Below, piece by piece: positions 1 to 8,749 of a stretch of DNA of 64,000 bases (its first letter is position 1; each line of letters starts with the position of its first letter). Source of the stretch: Halothiobacillus diazotrophicus (GTDB taxonomy: Bacteria; Pseudomonadota; Gammaproteobacteria; Halothiobacillales; Halothiobacillaceae); NCBI RefSeq assembly GCF_001663815.1, contig NZ_CP016027.1, positions 2,356,501-2,420,500 of the forward strand, read 5' to 3'. Below the pieces are notes generated by a model, which saw only the letters and a program-made list of their open reading frames with translations, ran no database searches and was not told where the DNA came from. The position numbers and the translations under genes are program-made.

Positions 1-435
1 GTCGCGATAGAAATCATTGCCCAGATCGTAGTGACGCTGACCGACGGCCCAGGCGCGCACCGGGCTCTGTCGGTTGAGGAGCCGTGCGGCGATCGCGTGC
101 CGGATCAGCGACCAGGAGCGGCCTACGGCCGGATTCGTATCCAGGTGTGCCCGCATGACTCGCTCGATGAACTGGTCGACCGCAGGAATGTCGACCCAAC
201 CGGCCATGTAGCTTTCGCCCAGCCCCAGATTGCCGAAACCGAGAATCCGGCCGGGCGCCCGGGGATCCCGAATGTGCAGATCCCAGGGCCGCAGACCATT
301 GATCCGGACGTCGGCCAGGGCCAGCAGGTCGGCGAGCATGGTCTGTACTCGTGACGAATCGCTGCGTGTCGTGTCTCGCCCGTTCGTGTCGTTCCGCTCA
401 CTATTCTCCATGGCGGACACCGATTGCTTTGCCAT
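1..435 (-). CDS. cfa: Cyclopropane-fatty-acyl-phospholipid synthase, N-terminal 145 residues (gene runs off the window edge)
   Basis: This enzyme methylates the double bonds of unsaturated acyl chains in membrane phospholipids, using S-adenosylmethionine, to form cyclopropane rings. Only the N-terminal substrate-binding part is in the window. It aligns well with the remembered E. coli Cfa: a GLGESYMAGW segment near residue 90, then an ARLLNRQSPVRAW segment, and HYDLGNDFY close to the window edge. The SAM-binding and active-site region lies beyond base 1. The start at 435 is chosen because GAGAGG lies just upstream. A second in-frame ATG lies at 411. The first 33 residues or so are polar (Ser, Thr, Asn, Arg) and precede the part that matches the family. 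The gene is transcribed away from the DUF255 gene. Confidence 0.93.
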   Translation of the reverse strand, partial: MAKQSVSAMENSERNDTNGRDTTRSDSSRVQTMLADLLALADVRINGLRPWDLHIRDPRAPGRILGFGNLGLGESYMAGWVDIPAVDQFIERVMRAHLDTNPAVGRSWSLIRHAIAARLLNRQSPVRAWAVGQRHYDLGNDFYRD

Positions 436-723
436 GCGCGCCCTCTCTTCGTGAAATTCGGGCGGTTCAGACCGGCAAAGTCCGGTACGCCCGATCACCG
501 GCGAATTCGTCGATGCGATGGATGGTATCGATGGGTCGTCAGAACGTCCGGTATCCGGGTGAGCCGGCCGATCGTTTCGTCTGCTACCTATAGCGCGTTC
601 CCGATCATCATGCAACCTATTGGTCGACTGGGGTTTTCGCAGTAATCCTCGCCGTCCGCCATGAGGTAACATGGCTCGATCGGATCACGAGGATGACATC
701 GTGCATACGGAGGAAAGCTTTCA
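436..723. other. Divergent intergenic region between cfa and the DUF255 gene
   Basis: This 288-base gap separates two divergently transcribed genes and should hold both promoters. I found a clear ribosome binding site (GGAGGAA) just before 724 and a GAGAGG site for cfa at the other end. I could not pick a convincing -35/-10 pair for either gene, and I see no further coding sequence in it. Confidence 0.5.
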
Positions 724-3282
724 ATGAACCTGGGTTCGCTCATCCGCCAGCGGGGCTTCGGGATCGCGTTCGCGCTGTTGGCGTTGCCCGCCGTCGCCCC
801 TGCCGACGCGCCCTTGTCCACCTTGACTCGGGAGGCCCCCGCCATGACGCATGAGGTGCGTGCAGTACCCATTCCCCAGTCCGCTGCCGCGGCGCGATCC
901 CTGGTTGCCTGGCCGGGACTGCCGGCAGCGGAGCAACCTGCCGTGAACGCGGCGGAGGCCCATGCCCGCAAAAACCCCCTGGCCGGGGGCGATCCACATA
1001 CCCGCTGGCTGGATGCAGCTGGCAAGCCGTTATTCACCAATCGACTGATTCTGAGTCCGTCGCCGTACCTGCTCGAACATGCCCACAACCCCGTCGATTG
1101 GCACCCCTGGGGACCGGCCGCGCTGGCAGCCGCCAAGGCTCAGAACAAGCCGTTGTTCATTTCGATCGGCTATGCGAGCTGTCACTGGTGTCATGTCATG
1201 GCGCAGGAGAGCTTCGAGTCCCCCGACGTGGCGCGCGTGCTGAACCAGTCGTTCATCCCCGTGAAGGTCGATCGACAGCAGAACCCGGAGCTCGACAGTC
1301 GATACCAGATCGCGGTGGCCATCGTCGGCGGCGGCCAGACCGGTTGGCCCGCGAGCATCTATACCCTGCCCGATGGCCGACCGTTCTTCGCGACGCTCTA
1401 TCAGCCAGAACCCCAGTTTCTTGCCACCCTGAATCAGGTCGCCAAGGTATGGGCGACGCGTCCTGCGGCCGTGGCGCAGGATGCCGACAAGCTCACCGGC
1501 CTGATGCGGCGTGTGCTGGATCAGCAGGCGCAGGCCCAGACACTGGATGCGTCCTTGATCGCACGAACGGCGCAGGATCTGATGCAGCAGATCGATCCGT
1601 TCGAGGGGGGCTTCGGCGATGGCGTGAAATTCCCCGATACCGCCCGCCTGATGTTCCTGCTGGACCAACTGGGCCATGGGACCTTGCCGCCCGACCAATT
1701 GGCGTCGCTGCGCGATAGTCTGAATTTGACCCTTGAGCACATGCGGCGCGGCGGTATCTACGATCAGCTGGGCGGTGGCTTTTTTCGATACAGCACGACC
1801 CCCGACTGGCGCGTGCCCCATTTCGAGAAGATGGCCTACGATCAGGCGGAGCTGGCCCGGACCTATCTGCGTGCCGGTCTGGTCCTTGGGCGGCACGACT
1901 ACTGGCAGACGGCCGAGGATACGCTGGATTTCGTGTTGGCGCACATGCGCGCACCCGATGGCGGCTTCATCGCGGCCCTGGATGCCGACAGCGCCTTGCC
2001 GACGGGCTCGGCTGCGTCGATCGGCAACCAGGACGCCCCGGGCCCATTGCACGAAGGCGCGTTCTATACCTGGCGTCCGAGCGAGATCGAGGCGGTGCTT
2101 TCCCCGGCTGATGCGCGCCTGGCGATGGCCTACTGGCGGATCTCCCCGTCCGGGGATATCGAGGGCATGAGCGTGCCGCATCGTGCCAGCGCCGCGGATG
2201 AGGCGCTACTCGCCAAATTTCACCATCTGAGCCCGGCGGCGTTGTCGGAGAAAATGGCCACCCTTCGGGAACGGCTGAATCACATTCGGGCGCGTCGACC
2301 GGCCCCGCGCCAGGACGGCAATCGGATTGCCAGCTGGAATGGTCTGCTGATTCGGGCGCTGGCCGACGGGGGGCGGTTGTTGGGTCAGCCTCGGTTCGTT
2401 CATGCCGCCGCCGCGGCCGCGCGTTTCGTCGATCGCAAGATGCGCTTGCCGGATGGTGGCCTGGCGCACAGCTTCAACCGCGGGGTGGCGAGTGGTGTGG
2501 CCAATCTGGCCGATCATGCCGATTATGCGTTGGGCCTGATTGCACTGTATGACGCCACGGGGGATCGGACCTGGCTGAAGCAGGCGGAAGTCCAGGCCAC
2601 CCGCATCCGGCAGAATTTCGCCGCCCCGGCCGGCGGATATGTCGACCAGCCAACGACGTCGTCCGCGGCGGGGGTGGTGCAGGATCTTCCCGTCCGTCCC
2701 TACGAGGACAGCCCGGAGCCCGCCGGCAATGTCCAGGCGTTGCGTCTGTTCATGGCACTGACCCGCCGCGGGAGCACCGCTGTGGATTCGGAACTGGCCG
2801 AGGGGCTTATTGCGGCGTTTTCGGGGCTCGTCGCCCGCGATCCGCAGGCATCGACGGGGATGCTGGCCGCATTGACCGGCGAGCGGATGGGCGCCATCGA
2901 CACGCAGGCCTATGGGGCGCATGGCGGTTTTCATGCCCAGATCCATCGTCGGGATCGCGGGCAGTTCGATGTGGACCTGGTTTTCGCGCCGGGCTGGCAT
3001 ATCAATGCGCATGAAACCCGGGGCGATCTGATCGCCACCCGCTTGACGGCCGTATCCCCCCTGAAGCTGGCCCTGGTGGATTACCCGGTCGGCAAGACCA
3101 TGCGGCTGGCATTCAGCGACGCGCCACTGAATCTCTATCTGGGCAAAACCCGGATCAGCGGCGTCGTTCCGCCGGATGCGCTGGCGTTCCCGCAGCGGGT
3201 TCGACTGGATTACCAGGCCTGCAACGACGAAATCTGTCTGGCACCGACTCAGGTGACGCTCTGGCTGCCGCCCGTGCACTGA
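724..3282 (+). CDS. Secreted DUF255/YyaL-type thioredoxin-fold protein with C-terminal DsbD-alpha-like domain
   Basis: The 852-residue product begins with a probable signal peptide (residues 1-28, ending ADA). Residues about 105-250 match the thioredoxin-like DUF255 domain: [12 protein letters not shown], then [20 protein letters not shown] with a CxxC-type pair at C153/C156. The middle matches the alpha/alpha-barrel part of YyaL/SPATA20 proteins ([35 protein letters not shown]). The last 115 residues or so (about 738-852) differ from normal YyaL proteins. They contain WHINAHE and a C833/C838 pair in [12 protein letters not shown], which resembles the periplasmic alpha domain of DsbD. The substrate of the YyaL family is not settled. 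An extracytoplasmic thiol-redox role is inferred from the signal peptide and the two cysteine pairs. The start is supported by GGAGGAA upstream. Confidence 0.85.
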   Translation: MNLGSLIRQRGFGIAFALLALPAVAPADAPLSTLTREAPAMTHEVRAVPIPQSAAAARSLVAWPGLPAAEQPAVNAAEAHARKNPLAGGDPHTRWLDAAGKPLFTNRLILSPSPYLLEHAHNPVDWHPWGPAALAAAKAQNKPLFISIGYASCHWCHVMAQESFESPDVARVLNQSFIPVKVDRQQNPELDSRYQIAVAIVGGGQTGWPASIYTLPDGRPFFATLYQPEPQFLATLNQVAKVWATRPAAVAQDADKLTGLMRRVLDQQAQAQTLDASLIARTAQDLMQQIDPFEGGFGDGVKFPDTARLMFLLDQLGHGTLPPDQLASLRDSLNLTLEHMRRGGIYDQLGGGFFRYSTTPDWRVPHFEKMAYDQAELARTYLRAGLVLGRHDYWQTAEDTLDFVLAHMRAPDGGFIAALDADSALPTGSAASIGNQDAPGPLHEGAFYTWRPSEIEAVLSPADARLAMAYWRISPSGDIEGMSVPHRASAADEALLAKFHHLSPAALSEKMATLRERLNHIRARRPAPRQDGNRIASWNGLLIRALADGGRLLGQPRFVHAAAAAARFVDRKMRLPDGGLAHSFNRGVASGVANLADHADYALGLIALYDATGDRTWLKQAEVQATRIRQNFAAPAGGYVDQPTTSSAAGVVQDLPVRPYEDSPEPAGNVQALRLFMALTRRGSTAVDSELAEGLIAAFSGLVARDPQASTGMLAALTGERMGAIDTQAYGAHGGFHAQIHRRDRGQFDVDLVFAPGWHINAHETRGDLIATRLTAVSPLKLALVDYPVGKTMRLAFSDAPLNLYLGKTRISGVVPPDALAFPQRVRLDYQACNDEICLAPTQVTLWLPPVH

Positions 3283-3328
3283 GGTATATCTGTCTGAACG
3301 AGGCGGCTTTCGGCCGCAGGAGGGGGAG

Positions 3329-3961
3329 ATGAGCAGGATTCGGGTATTCCGGGCGGCGATGACGTACGGCGCGTTGCCCCTGTTGGTCGTTTTCGTCGCC
3401 GGGGCGCATGCGGAGCAGGCCACCATCTACCAATGCAAGGACAAGAACGGGACAGTGGTCTTTTCAGGCACGCCCTGTAGTCCGGATGCCCAACCGCGCG
3501 TGATCGAGGCGCCGAACGCCGGAACCGGAGGTGCTTCGGCGCGGCAGGGGATCGACGATCTGGCCAAGCAGTACGATGCGCGCCAGGCGCAGGCCCGCAA
3601 GGAAGCGGCGGAAACCGCGCGTGCCGAGCGCGAAGCACGGGCGGCAGAAGCGGCGCAGGCTGATCGGGCTTCGCCGCCGCCCGTCATCCAGAACGATTAT
3701 TACTATGGGTCTGGCTATGGCACTGGCTATGGCGGCTATCCGTTCCCGGGCGGGTATCCCGGTGTTGCGCGCGGTGGATTGGGCGGCTCGATCGACAGCA
3801 GGGGGCAATGGTCGGTTGGCGGTTACTGGGGGGATGGCTTTCCCCGCGGTGCGCACGACCGCGACCACGATCGGCGATCACCGGCGCCCCCCTATCGCCC
3901 ACCGGAGAGCCCCGGTATCTCGGGCCGGTTTCCCGGGGGCATCCCGGGCATGCGTCAGTAA
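3329..3961 (+). CDS. DUF4124 domain-containing secreted protein
   Basis: The product has 210 residues. A signal peptide (about 1-28, ending AHA) is followed by a DUF4124 segment: IYQCKDKNGTVVFSGTPC, with the typical Tyr-x-Cys and closing Pro-Cys. Next comes an Ala/Arg/Glu-rich helical stretch (about 75-115), probably a coiled coil. The C-terminal half is rich in Gly, Tyr, Pro and Arg and looks disordered. DUF4124 proteins are small envelope proteins without an agreed function. The start has a strong GGAGGGGG site. The gene lies 46 bases after the DUF255 gene on the same strand and may be cotranscribed with it. It converges on the AmgK-like gene, with only 17 bases between the stops. Confidence 0.8.
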   Translation: MSRIRVFRAAMTYGALPLLVVFVAGAHAEQATIYQCKDKNGTVVFSGTPCSPDAQPRVIEAPNAGTGGASARQGIDDLAKQYDARQAQARKEAAETARAEREARAAEAAQADRASPPPVIQNDYYYGSGYGTGYGGYPFPGGYPGVARGGLGGSIDSRGQWSVGGYWGDGFPRGAHDRDHDRRSPAPPYRPPESPGISGRFPGGIPGMRQ

Positions 3962-3978
3962 CGCGCGAATCCGCGCAA

Positions 3979-4983
3979 TCAGACCTCGGTCGGGGCGAAA
4001 GGGGCCAGCAGTGCCGCAAGGTCGGCGAGTTCCGGCGTGCCGTCGAGGGCGCGTTGCAGGTGCCGCCAGGTCAATGGCAGATCGTTCAGATAGCCGTGCT
4101 TGCCGTCGCGAAAACTCAGGCGCGCAAAAATCCCCAGCACCTTCAGGTGCCGCTGAACCGCCACCCAGGCGAAGTCTTTCCGAAATTCAACCAAGTTCCC
4201 AGTTTGACGCAGGGTATCGGGAAGAGCGGCCCAGAATCGCGCCTGCATGGTTTGAACCGTCTCTTCCGGCCAGTCGATGTAGCTGTCCCGCAGTAGGGAA
4301 ACGAGGTCGTAGGCCAGCGGACCGCGGACCGCGTCCTGGAAGTCGATGACCGTCAGCCGGTCCGGCTGCACCATGAGATTCCGGCTGTGATAGTCGCGAT
4401 GAACGAACACCTGGGGCATCGCGGTCAGGCGGTCGCAGATACGATTTCGAATAGCCGACCATTGCGTCAGCAATTCGTCCGATAGCACCTGCTGCTTGTA
4501 GTGTCGGAGATACCAGTCCGGGAGCAGGTCCATCTCCCGGGCCAGCCGAGCGGCATCGAAGCGCGGCAGACCGTCGGTATCGGCGCCCGCCAGTTCGGGC
4601 AACAGGTCGACGGCCGTCGCGAGTTTGCCGATAACCTGTTCGGCCGTCTGGCCATGGCGCCAGCGGAACAATGTCTCGTCGCCCAGGTCTTCCAGAAGTA
4701 GGAACCCCTCTGTCGTGTTCCGTCCATAGAGTGCGGGCACCGGGATGCCGATCCGTGTCAGCCGTTCCAGCACGTCGATGAACGGCAGGGTGTCCTCGCC
4801 GGGCGGTGGCGCATCCATGACAATGCGGGTCTCGCCGGTTTTCAGCCGAGTGCGCCAGTAGCGTCGCCCGCTGGCGTCACTGGAGACGAGCACCGGCGGC
4901 GTGTGTGCGTCCGGCAATGTCCGGGTAAGAAATTCGGCCAGGGCCGGATACCGGGGATCGTTGAGTAGGGCGGTTTGAGGCAT
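3979..4983 (-). CDS. amgK: Aminoglycoside-phosphotransferase-fold kinase, AmgK-like (N-acetylmuramate/N-acetylglucosamine 1-kinase family)
   Basis: The product has 334 residues and the phosphotransferase (APH) fold. The catalytic loop is at 194-202 (VHRDYHSRN, with catalytic D197 and N202). The metal-binding motif follows at 213-217 (IDFQD). The N-terminal lobe carries VLLVSSDASGRRYWR-like glycine-rich and FLLLEDLGD segments typical of the COG3178 group, which includes AmgK. AmgK phosphorylates recycled MurNAc/GlcNAc at C1 so that MurU can make UDP-sugars. No murU lies next to this gene in the window, so the exact substrate is inferred. mpl, another murein-recycling gene, lies about 1.7 kb away. 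The gene is divergent from the persulfide dioxygenase. Confidence 0.7.
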   Translation of the reverse strand: MPQTALLNDPRYPALAEFLTRTLPDAHTPPVLVSSDASGRRYWRTRLKTGETRIVMDAPPPGEDTLPFIDVLERLTRIGIPVPALYGRNTTEGFLLLEDLGDETLFRWRHGQTAEQVIGKLATAVDLLPELAGADTDGLPRFDAARLAREMDLLPDWYLRHYKQQVLSDELLTQWSAIRNRICDRLTAMPQVFVHRDYHSRNLMVQPDRLTVIDFQDAVRGPLAYDLVSLLRDSYIDWPEETVQTMQARFWAALPDTLRQTGNLVEFRKDFAWVAVQRHLKVLGIFARLSFRDGKHGYLNDLPLTWRHLQRALDGTPELADLAALLAPFAPTEV

Positions 4984-5090
4984 GGTTTGGACGCGGTTCC
5001 TGAAGACAGGCCGCTAGCATACCGGTCTCCGTCCCGCGTGGGGAGATACGCGGCACAATCATCAGGAGCGTGCATGAAGCGGGTGTTGGG

Positions 5091-5118
5091 TATAAAATAA
5101 CTAATACGCATATAAAAT
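5091..5118. promoter_or_regulatory. Two direct TATAAAAT repeats before the persulfide dioxygenase gene
   Basis: The octamer TATAAAAT occurs at 5091-5098 and again at 5111-5118, exactly 20 bases apart start to start, in an unusually AT-rich patch. A strong ribosome binding site, AGGAGGGG, follows at 5121-5128. Each copy could act as a -10 box, but no good -35 hexamer lies 16-18 bases upstream of either. Two helical turns of spacing would also suit a regulator binding in tandem. Both readings are inference. Confidence 0.4.
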
Positions 5119-5130
5119 TTAGGAGGGGTT

Positions 5131-5865
5131 ATGACGATCTTCAGACAGCTTTTTGATGATGCCACCTCGACATTCACCTATCTCATCGCCGACGAGCAAA
5201 CAGGCTCGGCGCTGTTGATCGATCCGGTCCATGAGCAGTTCGACCGGGATCGGCTCGTGCTCGAGGAACTGGGGTTGACCTTGAAGTATGTGCTGGAAAC
5301 CCATGTTCACGCGGATCACATTACCGGTGGCGGGCGGCTGCGGCACGAGCTCGGGGCCGAGTTCATCGTTGGCGCGGGCACGGGGTTGACCTGTGCCGAC
5401 CGGCTGATCGCCGATGGCGAGACGCTCTCGATGGACGGAATCACGATCCAGGCCTTCGCGACACCGGGGCATACGGACGGGTGTACCAGTTATCTCTGGC
5501 AGGATCGTCTGTTCACGGGCGATACGATTCTGATCAATGCCTGCGGGCGTACGGATTTTCAGCAGGGTTCCGCGGAAAATCTTTATCGCAGTATCCACCG
5601 GTTGCTCGCACTGCCCGATGAAACACTGATCTATCCCGGCCATGACTACAACGGGCATCGTGTCAGCTGCGTGGGTCAGGAGAAGGCGATCAACCCCTAC
5701 GTTGCGGGGATCGATCAACCGGCCTTCGTGGCGAAGATGGCGGCGCTGAACCTGCCCAAGCCGCGCCGGATCGACGTGGCCGTTCCGGCCAACAGCCTCT
5801 GTGGCGGAGCCGATGTGGCCCGCGGCGAAGGCGAGACGGAGACGGCGCCCGCCAAGGCATCCTGA
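5131..5865 (+). CDS. ETHE1-type persulfide dioxygenase (metallo-beta-lactamase fold)
   Basis: Enzymes of this family oxidise glutathione persulfide (GSSH) to sulfite and glutathione with one mononuclear iron. The 244-residue product shows the metallo-beta-lactamase core: THVHADH with H58, H60, D62 and H63, TPGHTDGC with H114, FTGDTILI with D131, and YPGHDYNG with H171. The GRTDFQQGS segment at 139-147 is typical of ETHE1/persulfide dioxygenases rather than glyoxalase II. There is no signal peptide, so it is cytoplasmic, and no fused rhodanese domain. The gene stands alone between the divergent AmgK-like gene and a terminator at 6015. Such enzymes detoxify or oxidise sulfane sulfur, which would fit a sulfur-oxidising host. 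Confidence 0.9.
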   Translation: MTIFRQLFDDATSTFTYLIADEQTGSALLIDPVHEQFDRDRLVLEELGLTLKYVLETHVHADHITGGGRLRHELGAEFIVGAGTGLTCADRLIADGETLSMDGITIQAFATPGHTDGCTSYLWQDRLFTGDTILINACGRTDFQQGSAENLYRSIHRLLALPDETLIYPGHDYNGHRVSCVGQEKAINPYVAGIDQPAFVAKMAALNLPKPRRIDVAVPANSLCGGADVARGEGETETAPAKAS

Positions 5866-6014
5866 TTGGTGAATCCCCTGAACCCGTCCCCGTGGCGGGA
5901 CGACGACGGGGTGTCGCGGATTCCCCCGGCTCGCTATTTGTTGCATGATGCGGGGCGATGTCGGAAGGAGTCCCCGATACCGGTCGGAAACCCGGGGGTC
6001 GGGTGAGCACCGAT

Positions 6015-6044
6015 GGGCCGGAATGTCGGCCCGTTTTCTTTTTC
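6015..6044 (+). terminator. Rho-independent terminator after the persulfide dioxygenase gene
   Basis: GGGCCG (6015-6020) pairs with CGGCCC (6027-6032) across a 6-base loop, followed by the T-rich tail GTTTTCTTTTTC. It lies 150 bases after the stop. It also argues against starting the next gene at the in-frame ATG at 6013. Confidence 0.75.
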
Positions 6045-6084
6045 AGACCGTCCCTGCGACGGTTTTTGCTTTTTGGATTGGGTG

Positions 6085-6636
6085 ATGATTCGTCTGTTTG
6101 TCCTGTTCTTGGGGTTGCTGGTATTTCGGACGGGGCCTGCCGACATGCCGCCCGGCTGGCGGCCCGTGGCCGTTGCCGCCGGATGGTTCCTGGGGGTGGG
6201 GTTGCTGCTGGGGCTGAGCAGCGACACGGCGCAGACGGATTTGTCGGGTGCGCTGGGCGACAGCCTGCTGGACAGTGCGCTGGATCTCGTCGTGCTCGCC
6301 GCCTACTCCTTCCTGTGGGCGCAGTTGCGTCGCCATCCGTTGCGACTGCCCCAGATGCTGACGGCCCTGTTCGGTGCGCTGGGCATGTTGGGGCTGCCCT
6401 TTATTCCGCTGATGATGTGGATGCCCACCGACATGGCCGATCCGGCCAGTTTCGGTGCCTGGGGCTGGTTGATCATGGGGCTCTTCCTGTGGAATCTCGT
6501 GGTGGTGGGTCAGATCTATCGCCATACCCTCGGCCTGAGTGCCGGCGTCGGCGTACTCCTGGCACTGGGATATTTCGTGGTCAGCGCGGCGGTCTCCTTC
6601 GGGCTGTCCTATGCGTTTCCGGGTATCGACGGATGA
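6085..6636 (+). CDS. Uncharacterised inner-membrane protein with about five transmembrane segments
   Basis: The product has 183 residues from the chosen start (MIRLFVLFLGLLVF). It is very hydrophobic, with five probable membrane spans (roughly residues 2-14, 28-44, 60-78, 90-110 and 122-180, the last region holding two). I recognise no family motif with certainty. A general resemblance to YIP1-type membrane proteins is possible but unproven. A longer in-frame start at 6013 is rejected because the terminator hairpin at 6015-6044 would then lie inside the coding sequence. It ends 51 bases before mpl on the same strand, so the two may be cotranscribed. Confidence 0.65.
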   Translation: MIRLFVLFLGLLVFRTGPADMPPGWRPVAVAAGWFLGVGLLLGLSSDTAQTDLSGALGDSLLDSALDLVVLAAYSFLWAQLRRHPLRLPQMLTALFGALGMLGLPFIPLMMWMPTDMADPASFGAWGWLIMGLFLWNLVVVGQIYRHTLGLSAGVGVLLALGYFVVSAAVSFGLSYAFPGIDG

Positions 6637-6687
6637 GCCCTGCACAGGATGCAGTGTGCGGTGGATGAACAAGGGGATCGGGGCGAC

Positions 6688-8049
6688 ATGAAGAAAATTC
6701 ACATTCTGGGTATCGCGGGCACCTTCATGGGGTCGTTGGCCCAATTGGCCCGCCAGATGGGGTACGCGGTCAGCGGGCGCGATCATGCGATCTACCCGCC
6801 GATGAGCGATCAGCTCGCGCAGGCCGGAATCCCGGTCGAAACCGATATGGACGCACCTCTGCCCGAAGATGCGGAAATCATCGTCGGTAACGTGATGCGC
6901 CGGGACATGCCGGTGATCGACCAGTTGCTGAGCGGCTTCTACCGTTATCGTTCCGGACCCCAATGGCTGGGGGAGGAACTGCTGCGGGATCGGTTCGTGC
7001 TGGCCGTGGCCGGGACGCACGGGAAAACGACGACCAGTGCCCTGCTGGCCTGGATTTTGGAGTCGGCCGGTATGGCACCCGGATTCCTGATCGGCGGGGT
7101 GCCGGCCAATTTCGGCGTGAGCGCTCGTCTGGGCGAGACGCCGTTTTTCGTCATCGAGGCGGATGAGTACGACACCGCATTTTTCGACAAGCGCTCGAAA
7201 TTCCTGCATTACCGGCCGCGCGGGGTCATCCTGAACAATCTCGAGTTCGACCATGCCGATATCTTTCCGGACCTCGCGGCGATCGAGCGGCAGTTCGCGC
7301 ATTTCCTGCGACTGGTGCCCAATCGGGGGCTGGTGGTGATGGCTGACGACACGCCGGCCCTGGAGCGGGTGGTGGCGCAGGGCTGCTGGTCCCCCATCGA
7401 GCGATTCGGTTCGGGAACATCGGCCGCCCCCTGGCGTGTCGATGGGCGGGGGATCTGGCTGGATGGCCAGCAGCTCGGCGATTTCCCGCCTAATATCTTG
7501 GGGCGACACAACCGGATGAACGCGTTGGCGGCGCTGGCGCTGGCCCGCTTTGCAGGCGTGCCGCCCGAGCAGGGCCTGGCGGCATTGGCGACGTTCACCG
7601 GTGTGGCGCGGCGGTTGCAGAATCGCGGCACCGAGGCGGGCGTGACCGTCTACGACGATTTCGCCCACCATCCGACGGCCATCATCGAGACGATCGCCGC
7701 CCTGCGCGAGCAATTGTCCGACCGTGCGGGGCAGGGCCGATTGATCGTGGTGGTGGATCCGCGTTCGAACACCATGCGCGCCGGCGTGCATGCCGAGGTG
7801 CTGGCGGACGCGCTCGAGGGCGCGGATCTCGTGGTGTTTCACAGCCCGGAGAATCTGCCATGGTCGCCATCGCACGCCCTGGCGGCACTGGGGGGGCGGG
7901 CTCGTTTCCCGTCGACGGTCGATGCAGTGTTGACGACCGTGATGTCGTTGATTCGACCGGGTGACGTGGTGCTGGTGATGAGCAACGGGAGTTTTGACGG
8001 GCTGCACCAGCGCCTGCTCGATGCGTTGGCGGCAACCGGGCCCGTTTGA
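6688..8049 (+). CDS. mpl: UDP-N-acetylmuramate:L-alanyl-gamma-D-glutamyl-meso-diaminopimelate ligase
   Basis: Mpl attaches the tripeptide recovered from old cell wall directly to UDP-MurNAc, so that murein peptides are reused. The product is 453 residues, close to the usual 450-460. The N-terminus has HILGIAGTFMGSLA, the Mur-ligase Rossmann region. The ATP-binding loop is at 109-115 (GTHGKTT). ADEYDTAFFDKRSKF and NNLEFDHADIF follow, typical of Mpl rather than MurC. The central ligase segment FPPNILGRHNRMNALAA and the C-terminal DDFAHHPTAI are intact. The start is the ATG at 6688, after a G-rich ribosome binding site. An in-frame ATG at 6649 would add 13 non-conserved residues. Confidence 0.95.
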   Translation: MKKIHILGIAGTFMGSLAQLARQMGYAVSGRDHAIYPPMSDQLAQAGIPVETDMDAPLPEDAEIIVGNVMRRDMPVIDQLLSGFYRYRSGPQWLGEELLRDRFVLAVAGTHGKTTTSALLAWILESAGMAPGFLIGGVPANFGVSARLGETPFFVIEADEYDTAFFDKRSKFLHYRPRGVILNNLEFDHADIFPDLAAIERQFAHFLRLVPNRGLVVMADDTPALERVVAQGCWSPIERFGSGTSAAPWRVDGRGIWLDGQQLGDFPPNILGRHNRMNALAALALARFAGVPPEQGLAALATFTGVARRLQNRGTEAGVTVYDDFAHHPTAIIETIAALREQLSDRAGQGRLIVVVDPRSNTMRAGVHAEVLADALEGADLVVFHSPENLPWSPSHALAALGGRARFPSTVDAVLTTVMSLIRPGDVVLVMSNGSFDGLHQRLLDALAATGPV

Positions 8050-8103
8050 TAGGCGGCGGGTGAGCGACCCCGCGAGCGATAGACCGGAAAGAGAGGAGAT
8101 TCT

Positions 8104-8709
8104 GTGCGCATGACCGAAACTCAGACCTTGCCGTTATTCCCTTTGCATACGGTATTGTTCCCCGAGGGTTATCTGCCGTTACGCATTTTCGAGACGCGTT
8201 ATATCGACATGGTGCGGCAGAGTTTGCGAGAATCCCAACCCTTTGGCGTCGTGCTCCTGAAGCAGGGCGGCGAGGTGCTGCAGTGCGAAACGGATCTGGA
8301 TACCACCGAATTCAATGCGCTGGGCACCATGGCCCGCATCGTGGATACCGATCTGGCCGCCGACGGCATGCTGCACATCGAGACGCGCGGACTGCGCCGT
8401 TTTCGGGTCGAGCGATTCTGGATGGCGCGCGATGGCCTGATCATGGGCGAGGTCGATCCCCTGTCGCCGGCCGTCGTTCCGGAGGCCGCGGTGGAGCAGC
8501 TTCCGCGCCTGACGGCATTTCTCGAGCGGATCATGAGCGATCGGGATCCACATCGTGCCGAGCCGCGGTTCGATGATCCCGTGTGGGTGATCTATCGACT
8601 GCTCGAACGACTGCCGATCAAGCTGGAGGATCGGCAACGCGTGCTGGCTACCGATCAGTTAGATCTGACGGTGCGCCATCTTTCTGCCATGATTTCCGCT
8701 TTGGAATGA
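8104..8709 (+). CDS. LON substrate-binding (PUA-like) domain protein
   Basis: The product is 201 residues and consists almost entirely of the N-terminal domain of Lon protease, without the ATPase or protease parts. It opens with LPLFPLHTVLFPEGYLPLRIF and continues ETRYIDMVRQSL, the family signature, with ARIVDTDLAADGMLHIETRG further on. Stand-alone LON-domain proteins are common in proteobacteria and their job is unknown. The GTG at 8104 lies 5 bases after AGGAG (8094-8098). An ATG at 8110 would remove two residues. The gene lies between mpl and the thioredoxin gene, all on the plus strand. Confidence 0.85.
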   Translation: MRMTETQTLPLFPLHTVLFPEGYLPLRIFETRYIDMVRQSLRESQPFGVVLLKQGGEVLQCETDLDTTEFNALGTMARIVDTDLAADGMLHIETRGLRRFRVERFWMARDGLIMGEVDPLSPAVVPEAAVEQLPRLTAFLERIMSDRDPHRAEPRFDDPVWVIYRLLERLPIKLEDRQRVLATDQLDLTVRHLSAMISALE

Positions 8710-8749
8710 CGACCCAGGGTCGAATCTGGCCCGATACTGGAGATATTTG

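Noticed and set aside
6013-6084. Earlier in-frame start for the membrane protein
   Set aside because: The added residues would be encoded by a terminator hairpin and its T-tract and do not resemble a protein N-terminus.
6043-8007. 654-codon open frame opposite the membrane protein gene and mpl
   Set aside because: It spans two well-supported plus-strand genes and their gap; the translation is Arg/Gln/His-rich without domains.
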